Positions 1-5,703 of a DNA stretch of 12,816 bases are shown in pieces; positions within the stretch are counted from its first letter, which is position 1; the number at the start of each line of letters is the position of its first letter. The notes beneath the pieces were generated by a model. That model ran no database searches and had not been told where the DNA came from. It saw only the letters and a program-made list of their open reading frames with translations. This DNA comes from Bacteroidota bacterium (lineage in GTDB: Bacteria; Bacteroidota; Bacteroidia; Cytophagales; Cyclobacteriaceae): contig JAEZBX010000166.1 of assembly GCA_023412765.1 (NCBI GenBank), forward strand, positions 1 to 12,816, read 5' to 3'. The position numbers were made by a program, and so were the translations under genes.

Positions 1-222
1 CGAAATTTGCAACAGCTATATGTTGACAAACTTATCGAGCTTGCAAATCCTCCTAGGGTTGACAGAAGTCTTAGAGATGTTCCTCCGATAATTATTAACA
101 AGCTAGGGGAGATCCAGGCTCGTTTAAAAAGAACCATCCCGCGCACAAAAGGAGCGATGACTGTTTACCATTTGAAGTTTCTTGAGAACAGGATAAGTAC
201 TGCCTTGAAGCCCTTTAATTAG
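1..222 (+). CDS. C-terminal fragment of a probable zinc-dependent metalloprotease (DUF5117/DUF4953 type)
   Basis: The frame is open from base 1 to the TAG at 220-222, giving 73 residues with no convincing start, so the gene begins upstream of the window. The TTG at 7 is only the first permissible codon and is unlikely to be the real start. The tail has a pattern I recall from the C-terminus of large Bacteroidota zinc-dependent metalloproteases of the DUF5117/DUF4953 group: a leading LQQLYVDKL segment, then RDVPPI, then an amphipathic helix, then IPRTKGAMTVYHL and a final helix ending near ALKP. The HExxH catalytic region would lie outside the window and cannot be checked. The family call rests on memory of this tail alone. 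If it is wrong, this is simply an unidentified C-terminal helical segment. The stop codon overlaps the first unit of a heptad repeat array. Confidence 0.55.
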   Translation, partial: RNLQQLYVDKLIELANPPRVDRSLRDVPPIIINKLGEIQARLKRTIPRTKGAMTVYHLKFLENRISTALKPFN

Positions 223-298
223 TTAATCGTTATTCGGCTTTGTCAAGCAGGAAGGAGGGATAGGGAATAAGATGAGGTATAAGGTATACGGTATAGGT
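222..298. repeat. Heptad (7-bp period) repeat mosaic, left array
   Basis: Starting on the last base of the upstream stop codon, units GTTAATC and GTTATTC (222-235) are followed, after a less regular stretch, by GGGATAG and GGAATAA (257-270), then GATGAGG, TATAAGG, TATACGG and TATAGGT (271-298). Unit boundaries stay in a 7-bp register across the stretch while the unit sequence drifts. The GGTATA-type units are the reverse complement of those at 605-646. The 15-bp string GTTAATCGTTATTCG recurs exactly at 574-588. Function unknown. Confidence 0.8.
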
Positions 299-395
299 GC
301 GCGCATCGAAGTTACTACGATATTCCATCGACAGTGAGCGCGGCGTGACCTTGGCCAACGTATATGGCCAAAAAGATTCAACAAGTCGATTAACT

Positions 396-462
396 GGTGC
401 CGTTAGGAGCCTCCTGTTTGTAGCACAATCCTCGGATGAGAATGCAGGCTCCGCTAGGAGCC
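396..462. repeat. Two-hairpin GGCTCC/GGAGCC dispersed element, copy A
   Basis: Two small stem-loops are separated by 34-35 bases. The first is GGTGCC-GTTA-GGAGCC (396-411, one mispair) and the second is GGCTCC-GCTA-GGAGCC (447-462, perfect 6-bp stem). The linker contains CCTGTTTGTAGCACA and GGAT. The same architecture, with a matching linker, recurs at 1881-1945. It resembles the dispersed hairpin repeats seen in many Bacteroidota intergenic regions; mobility or function is unknown. Confidence 0.75.
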
Positions 463-522
463 ACCTAAGAATTCCATTCACATCCATGCCGTTGTTCAAA
501 GCGTTTCTCGTTAAGACCGATC

Positions 523-646
523 ATTCATCATTCGCTATTTCTTATTCGATATTCGGTGTTAGGGCCGTTATCCGTTAATCGTTATTCGACTGGCTTGCCA
601 AACCCCTTATACCTTATACCGTATACCCTATACCTATACCTATACC
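523..646. repeat. Heptad repeat mosaic, right array
   Basis: Units run ATTCATC, ATTCGCT, ATTTCTT, ATTCGAT, ATTCGGT (523-557), then a transition, then CCGTTAT, CCGTTAA, TCGTTAT (565-585), then a less repetitive 21 bp (586-606), then TTATACC twice, GTATACC and CTATACC (607-634), ending in two 6-bp TATACC units. Boundaries remain multiples of 7 from 523 to 634 although the unit changes at least twice. The TATACC units are the inverse of those at 278-298. Confidence 0.8.
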
Positions 647-660
647 TTCTCGTGCTCTTG

Positions 661-713
661 TCCCTATTCCTTACTCCCTATTCCTTATTAATTCCTTATT
701 CCCTATTCCCGAG
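661..713. repeat. Heptad repeat array running into the hydrolase 3' end
   Basis: Units TCCCTAT, TCCTTAC, TCCCTAT and TCCTTAT (661-688) are followed by a 4-bp interruption (689-692), then TCCTTAT, TCCCTAT and TCCCGAG (693-713). The minus-strand stop codon of the hydrolase (671-673) and about its last 13 codons fall inside this array. The reverse-complement units (ATAAGGA/ATAGGGA) are those of the array at 7085-7126. Confidence 0.85.
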
Positions 714-1561
714 CCCAACACCTCCTTAAGAAACCTCTCCACGATGGCCTGGTACTCTCCATCAAAGTAAGGTGTCTCACTATGTCCACCACCGTGTACG
801 ACTTCCAGTTGTACCATTAACTTATTGCGTTTATAGGCACCCACCAGTTCGTGTGATTGGTTGATGGGAACCTGGATATCCTGGTCACCGTGAAATATTA
901 GCAGGGGGGGATCTGCTCTATCAACTTGAAGCGCAGGACTGGCTTGCTTTGCAAGTTCCGGCACATTGTCAACTGTATTGCCTAACAACAACGCCATGGC
1001 TGGACCACGTACACCCACGCCGTGTGGCGTTGATTGTTTCAGGATCGTCGTAAAGTTTGTAGGTCCATAATAGTCAATGATAGCCTGTACTGACGAACTG
1101 GTGTTCGTGAATTGCCCAAGATTGCCTTCTAAAGATTTGTCATTATTTGTGACACCTACGAGAGCAGCCAGGTGACCTCCTGCTGACGAACCAGCTATAA
1201 CAATCTTGTCTGACCTATATCCATGTTTTTCAGCATTGGCCCGTAGGTATCGGATTGCTGCTTTAATATCATGAATCGGTGCTGGAAATTTTGCTTCAAC
1301 GCTTAAACGGTAGTCAATACTTGCGAGCGCATACCCCGACCGTACAAAGCTCATTGGGGGAGATGCCTTAGAGCCGGAATGCCATGCACCGCCATGAATC
1401 CATACAACCAGGTACGGGTTGTTACTTTCACTTGGAAAGTAAAGATCAAGGAGGAGCTTGCGATTTCCTACTTCGGCGTATACAACATCTTTGATATCCT
1501 TTCTGGATTGGCCAAAAGAGATTGATACTATAATGCAGAAAGCGAAAGTTATTCGAAGCAT
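671..1561 (-). CDS. Secreted alpha/beta-hydrolase (esterase/lipase, BD-FAE/Aes-like)
   Basis: A 296-residue serine hydrolase that probably cleaves carboxylic esters outside the cytoplasm. Residues 1-18 look like a signal peptide (hydrophobic core, then SFGQ). The oxyanion-hole motif HGGAW is at 56-60, followed by the family-typical YRLS and a PAPIHDIKAAIRYLR helix (93-107). The nucleophile elbow GSSAGG puts Ser126 as catalytic, the HGDQD segment supplies Asp228, and HGGGH supplies His260. This order is that of the hormone-sensitive-lipase/feruloyl-esterase-like group; the substrate cannot be read from sequence. Start ATG (complement of 1559-1561) precedes the signal peptide directly. Oddity: the final residues from about GIGNK onward are encoded by a heptad repeat array, so the native C-terminus was probably near VLGSG and has been extended. 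No operon partner is visible. Confidence 0.88.
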   Translation of the reverse strand: MLRITFAFCIIVSISFGQSRKDIKDVVYAEVGNRKLLLDLYFPSESNNPYLVVWIHGGAWHSGSKASPPMSFVRSGYALASIDYRLSVEAKFPAPIHDIKAAIRYLRANAEKHGYRSDKIVIAGSSAGGHLAALVGVTNNDKSLEGNLGQFTNTSSSVQAIIDYYGPTNFTTILKQSTPHGVGVRGPAMALLLGNTVDNVPELAKQASPALQVDRADPPLLIFHGDQDIQVPINQSHELVGAYKRNKLMVQLEVVHGGGHSETPYFDGEYQAIVERFLKEVLGSGIGNKELIRNRE

Positions 1562-1766
1562 TTTACAAATCTGGCAATAGCCATTTGATACCTCAAGATA
1601 TTGAATTCGATCGACGCTTTAATCCTAATTCCACGAAAGGCAATATTCCTGCGGACTCTCGCACCCTACTACAGTCGTTCTTGGTTTTATGCCATACGCA
1701 CTTACTCATCTCTAAGGGTATCAACAGGATTTGCGAAAATTAGCCGCGTGTTTAATTTAATAGGAG

Positions 1767-1838
1767 GGCTCCCATGGAGCCTCTTTCGCCTCCTTGTTTG
1801 TGCTACAAGAAGAGCGCTTCTAACGGAGCGAAATCCGT
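1767..1838. repeat. GGCTCC/GGAGCC hairpin element, divergent copy C, with two further hairpins
   Basis: GGCTCC-CAT-GGAGCC (1767-1781) is a perfect 6-bp stem with a 3-base loop. It is followed by CCTTGTTTGTGCTACA, resembling the linker of copies A and B. Two more hairpins follow: AGAAG-AGCG-CTTCT (1808-1821) and ACGGA-GCGAAA-TCCGT (1823-1838). The series may be one structured repeat unit. No T-run follows, so a classical terminator is not supported. Confidence 0.6.
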
Positions 1839-1880
1839 CGGCATTATTGGCTATTTTTTTTTGGTGCTTGAGCTGGTATT

Positions 1881-1950
1881 GACTCCAGTAGGAGCCACCT
1901 GTTTATTGCACATATTAGGATAGAGACGCAGGCTCCATAGGAGCCTCCTG
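1881..1950. repeat. Two-hairpin GGCTCC/GGAGCC dispersed element, copy B
   Basis: GACTCC-AGTA-GGAGCC (1881-1896, one mispair) and GGCTCC-ATA-GGAGCC (1931-1945, perfect) are separated by a 34-base linker with CCTGTTT, GCACA, GGAT and GCA in the same order as copy A. After the second hairpin TCCTGTTTAA begins what looks like another linker, so the element behaves as a tandem unit of about 50 bp. Confidence 0.75.
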
Positions 1951-2107
1951 TTTAATTTGACAGCATGACAATCACCAATATCCGACAAATCATTAATCAG
2001 CAAGTTCCAACGAGCGAACAATTTGCATCAGCCCAAATGAAAGATACCTTCTAACCGGTCGAATAAAATAAAGAACCGAATATTTTTTCCTTTCAATTTC
2101 TTTTGCT

Positions 2108-2126
2108 TACTTTGGGATACAAAGTA
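2108..2126. promoter_or_regulatory. Putative operator, ACTTTG-N5-CAAAGT inverted repeat, site 1
   Basis: TACTTTG-GGATA-CAAAGTA is a perfect 7-bp inverted repeat ending 6 bases before the ATG at 2133. A further half-site (ACTTT) follows. The same element occurs at 3090-3106 upstream of the VIT/XrtN operon. The left arm overlaps TTACTTTG, one mismatch from the Bacteroidota -7 consensus TAnnTTTG, so a bound regulator would block the promoter. That the winged-helix regulator at 2768-3070 binds here is inference. Confidence 0.7.
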
Positions 2127-2132
2127 CTTTTA

Positions 2133-2771
2133 ATGGAACAGCACAAGCAGTCACCACTCGAAACGCTAACCGAGATAAAACAATTAATGGAGCGTTCCTC
2201 GAGATTCATTTCCTTAAGCGGTTTATCCGGAGTCTTTGCGGGACTATACGCTCTTGTCGGCGCTTATGCTGCTTACGATTATCTGGGTTTAACAGGGGCG
2301 GGGTACTACTCCGGTAGATCTCTAGTCGAGAAATCTCTTCACGAAACCGACACCATTACTTTTCTTGCGCTGGACGCAGCACTTATCCTGGTACTCGCTA
2401 TCGGCACAGGCATTTTTCTTACAACGCGAAAAGCGCGGCAGGATGGCAACTCTATCTTCGATGCGACAGCGAAAAAATTGCTGATCAATCTTTTTATCCC
2501 TGTGGCTACAGGCGGAATCTTTTGCCTGGCATTGTATTATCACGGTGGATTTATTTACATCGCGCCAGCGATGCTTGTGTTCTATGGCCTTGGATTAGTC
2601 CATGCAAGCAAGTACACGCGGAATGATATCAGAGGACTTGGTATAACAGAAATCATCCTGGGACTAATAGCTTGCTTTTTCATAGGATACGGATTGTTGT
2701 TTTGGTCTTTGGGGTTTGGTGTCCTCCACATCATTTATGGACTATACATGTATTTTAAATACGAGAAGTGA
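2133..2771 (+). CDS. Multi-pass membrane protein paired with a winged-helix regulator
   Basis: A 212-residue integral membrane protein of unknown function. The N-terminus (SPLETLTEIKQLMERSSRF, then ISLSGLSGVFAG) is a conserved-looking signature of a family I recall sitting directly upstream of small winged-helix regulators in Bacteroidota. About six hydrophobic segments follow, including one just after the signature, one containing ALDAALILVLAIGTGIF, and a final pair ending GFGVLHIIYGLYMYFK. The ATG at 2133 is preferred over the in-frame TTG at 2103, because the signature begins just after it and the upstream start would put the operator inside the gene. Its stop overlaps the regulator's GTG start by 4 bp (GTGA), implying translational coupling. 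A plausible role is membrane sensor or modulator of that regulator, but nothing in the sequence proves it. Confidence 0.82.
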   Translation: MEQHKQSPLETLTEIKQLMERSSRFISLSGLSGVFAGLYALVGAYAAYDYLGLTGAGYYSGRSLVEKSLHETDTITFLALDAALILVLAIGTGIFLTTRKARQDGNSIFDATAKKLLINLFIPVATGGIFCLALYYHGGFIYIAPAMLVFYGLGLVHASKYTRNDIRGLGITEIILGLIACFFIGYGLLFWSLGFGVLHIIYGLYMYFKYEK

Positions 2772-3070
2772 AGAAGATACTCGTAGATTTTAATAAAGCT
2801 TTTGAGAGCAGGGTGCGATTGGGTATAATGTCGATTCTGATGGTAAACGATGAAGCAGATTTTAATACATTAAAAGAACTGCTAAACCTTTCGGATGGCA
2901 ACCTGGCAAGTCATATCAAAGCGCTTGAGGAACTTAAGTATATAACCGTGAACAAGCAATTCATTGGGCGTAAACCTAATACCAACTATAGCGCTTCAAA
3001 AGAAGGCAAGAAAGCTTTCCATGCGCATTTGAAATCACTTGAAAATTTGATTAAGAACCAATCCAGCTAA
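2768..3070 (+). CDS. Winged-helix transcriptional regulator (HTH_34 family)
   Basis: A 100-residue single-domain DNA-binding protein. After an N-terminal helix containing AFESRVRLGIMSIL (11-24), residues 31-41 form the first HTH helix (DFNTLKELLNL), the recognition helix is about 43-56 (DGNLASHIKALEEL), and the wing is about 57-76 (KYITVNKQFIGRKPNTNY). A C-terminal helix (78-96) could dimerise. This matches the winged-helix family Pfam calls HTH_34, related to the MarR/PadR/ArsR folds. No ligand or metal-binding cysteines are visible. Start is GTG, overlapping the upstream stop, and no other in-frame start would keep the N-terminal helix. Dimeric binding to ACTTTG-N5-CAAAGT at 2108-2126 and 3090-3106 would make it an autoregulator and a regulator of the exosortase operon. 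Confidence 0.88.
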   Translation: MKKILVDFNKAFESRVRLGIMSILMVNDEADFNTLKELLNLSDGNLASHIKALEELKYITVNKQFIGRKPNTNYSASKEGKKAFHAHLKSLENLIKNQSS

Positions 3071-3089
3071 AAAAAAAATTTCTTTATCA

Positions 3090-3106
3090 ACTTTGTATCA
3101 CAAAGT
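3090..3106. promoter_or_regulatory. Putative operator, ACTTTG-N5-CAAAGT inverted repeat, site 2
   Basis: ACTTTG-TATCA-CAAAGT is a perfect 6-bp inverted repeat with the same 5-base spacer as site 1 and the same trailing ACTTT half-site (3107-3111). It lies 29 bases before the ATG of the VIT-domain gene and just after an A-tract (3070-3078) beginning at the regulator's stop. CAACTTTG (3088-3095) is one mismatch from the -7 consensus TAnnTTTG. This links the VIT/XrtN operon to the preceding regulator. Confidence 0.7.
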
Positions 3107-3135
3107 ACTTTCCAGATACCATTAATTAATAAATT

Positions 3136-5703
3136 ATGACATCCCAATCTGCTTACCCAAAAGAACTTGAACATTACCTGGAATCAGTTCATCACGACAG
3201 AAAACACAAACTTATACCGCTAGGGTATATTCTTCTTACGATTTCTTTCTTCCTGTTTGCACTCACCGAATACTTTCGTCAAAGTAAAATGGAAGATGAC
3301 ATCACTATCTTTTTCATACATTATCTGATCGCACTAGTATATGTCGTGATACTTGCTGTCAATAGTTCTTATGGGATTCGTGAAAGTTGGCGCAGAAGAA
3401 CCATTGATAAAACGGTAATTCTTTTAAATTTATTTCTCGTCAGCGCCTACGCATTAAATAGAACTCTCCCTGTTTTTGCCGAATCGGTGGATTGGTTGTG
3501 CGTCTACCTTATCACTACCTCACTTGTACTATTAAGCTACCGTTATTTTTCTATGCTTCCGACATGGATTAATCGCTTCCAGCTATTTGCTCTCGGCAGT
3601 GCCCTTGTATTCTACCTGTATCTCTCCGTTTATGTCGCCAAGATCTACCTATTTGGAACGGTTGGCGTCCTTCTGTTGGGGGTCGGTGCACACATCTTCG
3701 TTCCCCTAACGCTATTTACCGTGTCCATAATTTTAGCTTCTGGTTATATCCGCGATAATCGGCATGCATGGTACTGGATCACAGCCGGCACGGTTGCTAC
3801 CGTTTTTGTAATACTCTTATTTGCAGTGCAGTGGAGCAACCGTATCGCGAAGATCGAGCGGATTGGTAATCAGAGCGTAATTCAACAAGACAACGGTCTG
3901 CCTATCTGGGTTAACGTTGCCAAAAATCTCGATAACGACTGGATTTCAGAACGAATTCTAAAGTCCGAATTGGTTTATGCCACACAAAACAAGCAAATCC
4001 CATGGAATTCATTTCGAATGAACACATGGGAGGAATCCGACAAGCATGATCCATTTGTATTTATTTCGAGTATTTTCAAAAAGTGCAATCTATCAATTGA
4101 CGACCGTATTAAAATACTTCAGGCTGTCTTTTCAGACCGCCACAACGCCAACGAACGACTTTGGTCAGGGGCAGACCTCACTACATCTTATATTCTTTCC
4201 GACGTAGATATCTATCCGGAGTTGCGCATAGCATACATCGAAAAATATCTCAACGTCAGGAATAATGCAGTACCTCAGCAATGGGAGAGACCGCAGGAAG
4301 CTATTTATACTTTTCAACTTCCTGAAGGAGCGGTAGCTACCTCGTTGTCTCTGTGGATTAATGGCAAGGAAGAAAAGGGTCTTCTGACGTCCAAACAGAA
4401 AGCAACCAATGCGTACAGGACAATCGTTGGAGTTGAATCTCGCGATCCATCTGTTATTCATTGGCAGGAGGGAAATACAGTTACTGTTCGTGTCTTCCCC
4501 TGCACGTCAAGCGAAGAAAGAAAGTTTAAGATCGGATTCACATATCCGCTGCCAGAAAGAAATGGTCATTTATTTTTCGAGAACATTACCTTTAAAGGAC
4601 CTTCAGCCAATGGGTCGCAAGAAACCCTCCGTTTACGATTTCTTGGTAGCCAACCTGAAATAAACATTTCCGGTTTTGAGTCAGACGGGAAAGGGTCTTT
4701 GATTGCAGAACGTAGTTATGATCCTGATTTTCAGTTCTCATTTAAAGCGCCGCCGATAGCCTCCAACCAATTTACATTTGATGGGCATACCTACTCCTTA
4801 AAATCCTACAAGCCATCCTTTAAAGAACTGTCATTCCAAAATGTGTATTTGGACCTAAACTCTAGTTGGACAAATGCTGAAATAGCTTCGGTGAAAGATT
4901 TATTGTCGACAAAAAATGTATTCGTCGTTTCCGAAGAGGGATTCCAGTCTGTGACGAAAGACAATTTTAAGGTTCTTACAAACTCTGTCCATCCGCAAAA
5001 TTTTTCCGTTTTCCCATTTCATCTTATTCAAAATGAATCGCAGAGCATCGTTATCACAAAAGGACGAAAGTTATCACCACACCTTTCGGACTTCAAAGAA
5101 AGCATGTTTGCTAAGGAGATTGGCCAGTATTTCTCCACAGGGAACCGTGTTGCAGTTTATAACATTGATGATCAGATCTCGACATACATTGCTTCTTTAA
5201 GGGAGTTCCGCGCAATTAATTTTGCAAGCGGCAGCCTGAAACAACTTAAAGCGTGGCTTGCCGAAAACAAATTTCCTGAAGATGGAGAAACGACCTCGAA
5301 CATAATTTTACATGATGCGCATGTTTCCATTGAAAAGGCAACCAGATCGGGTAAGGAAAGTGTAGTTGCCGCTCCGGACCACCTCGCAAGACTGTTTGCC
5401 TACAACGACATCATGCGAAAAGTAGGGCCCAATTATTTCGACAACAATTTTATTACCAGCGACCTGATCGACCAAGCCTCAAAGGCGTATGTGGTCTCAC
5501 CCGTTTCAAGTTTGATTGTCCTGGAAACACAGGCAGACTATGAGCGATTCGGCATAGAGGAAAGTGTAAACAGTTTGCAGAATGCCGTCCGGGACTCGAC
5601 CGGCGCTGTGCCCGAGCCGCACGAGTGGGCGCTGATCATCTTGTTTGCACTGCTTTTAATATTTCTGAGGGTTCGTCGCATGAGACTCAATCACTCCCTA
5701 TGA
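3136..5703 (+). CDS. XrtN-system VIT-domain protein with C-terminal sorting tail
   Basis: An 855-residue envelope protein, the likely substrate of the exosortase encoded next. About seven membrane segments occupy residues 27-233. A VIT domain follows at roughly 385-495 (YTFQLPEGAVATSLSLWING, then the KATNAYRTIVG and FPCTSSEERKFKIGF strands). The 560-800 region sits where a von Willebrand A domain would be. Its first strand reads YLDLNSSWT, so the usual MIDAS DxSxS is degenerate (Asp573, Asn575, Ser577) and metal binding is doubtful. A conserved-looking YVVSPVSSLIVLETQADYERFGI segment comes near the end. The tail is a PEP-type signal: PEP at 826-828, a hydrophobic stretch 831-844, then RVRRMR. 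This matches the described family of XrtN-sorted VIT proteins. Its stop overlaps the xrtN ATG by 4 bp. What it does after sorting is unknown. Confidence 0.9.
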   Translation: MTSQSAYPKELEHYLESVHHDRKHKLIPLGYILLTISFFLFALTEYFRQSKMEDDITIFFIHYLIALVYVVILAVNSSYGIRESWRRRTIDKTVILLNLFLVSAYALNRTLPVFAESVDWLCVYLITTSLVLLSYRYFSMLPTWINRFQLFALGSALVFYLYLSVYVAKIYLFGTVGVLLLGVGAHIFVPLTLFTVSIILASGYIRDNRHAWYWITAGTVATVFVILLFAVQWSNRIAKIERIGNQSVIQQDNGLPIWVNVAKNLDNDWISERILKSELVYATQNKQIPWNSFRMNTWEESDKHDPFVFISSIFKKCNLSIDDRIKILQAVFSDRHNANERLWSGADLTTSYILSDVDIYPELRIAYIEKYLNVRNNAVPQQWERPQEAIYTFQLPEGAVATSLSLWINGKEEKGLLTSKQKATNAYRTIVGVESRDPSVIHWQEGNTVTVRVFPCTSSEERKFKIGFTYPLPERNGHLFFENITFKGPSANGSQETLRLRFLGSQPEINISGFESDGKGSLIAERSYDPDFQFSFKAPPIASNQFTFDGHTYSLKSYKPSFKELSFQNVYLDLNSSWTNAEIASVKDLLSTKNVFVVSEEGFQSVTKDNFKVLTNSVHPQNFSVFPFHLIQNESQSIVITKGRKLSPHLSDFKESMFAKEIGQYFSTGNRVAVYNIDDQISTYIASLREFRAINFASGSLKQLKAWLAENKFPEDGETTSNIILHDAHVSIEKATRSGKESVVAAPDHLARLFAYNDIMRKVGPNYFDNNFITSDLIDQASKAYVVSPVSSLIVLETQADYERFGIEESVNSLQNAVRDSTGAVPEPHEWALIILFALLLIFLRVRRMRLNHSL
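5611..5700 (+). other. Sequence encoding the PEP-type C-terminal sorting signal
   Basis: Codons 826-855 of the VIT-domain gene encode the tripartite signal: PEPHEW, a short hydrophobic helix (ALIILFALLLIFL) and a basic cytoplasmic end (RVRRMR). By analogy with PEP-CTERM proteins, XrtN would act near the PEP motif on the periplasmic side. The cleavage point is not determined by the sequence. Confidence 0.82.

Larger units (their letters stand above)
223..670. other. Gene-free intergenic region, repeat-rich
   Basis: About 450 bases between the metalloprotease tail and the 3' end of the minus-strand hydrolase contain no gene I can support. Roughly half consists of heptad-repeat mosaics (222-298, 523-646 and from 661), and the middle holds a GGAGCC stem-loop element (396-462). 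Two open frames (230-499 minus and 297-578 plus) run through these repeats and look accidental. The two flanking genes converge here. No hairpin followed by a T-run was found, although the repeats could themselves act as a bidirectional stop. Confidence 0.7.
1562..2132. other. Gene-free intergenic region with stem-loop repeats
   Basis: About 570 bases between the 5' end of the minus-strand hydrolase and the 5' end of the membrane-protein/regulator operon, so both promoters should lie here. I see GGAGCC-type hairpin repeats at 1767-1838 and 1881-1950 and the operator at 2108-2126. The remainder (1562-1766 and 1951-2107) shows no recognisable gene or RNA. An open frame at 1601-1882 crosses the repeats and has no recognisable family, so I do not call it. 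Confidence 0.65.

Noticed and set aside
230..578. Open frames 230-499 (minus) and 297-578 (plus)
   Set aside because: Both run through heptad and GGAGCC repeats, overlap each other, have low-complexity translations and match no family I recognise.
1601..1882. 93-codon plus-strand open frame from a TTG
   Set aside because: It crosses hairpin repeats, has no recognisable domain or convincing start, and its composition does not look coding.
396..1950. GGAGCC hairpins as intrinsic terminators or integron attC sites
   Set aside because: No T-run follows any stem, stems are only 6 bp, and no integrase or attC core sites are visible.
2103..2132. TTG start for the membrane-protein gene
   Set aside because: It would place the operator inside the coding region; the ATG at 2133 directly precedes the conserved N-terminal segment.
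5625..5699. Upstream GTG start for xrtN adding 25 residues
   Set aside because: The added segment is antiphase to the conserved sorting tail of the VIT gene; the ATG at 5700 with an ATGA overlap gives a proper exosortase N-terminus.
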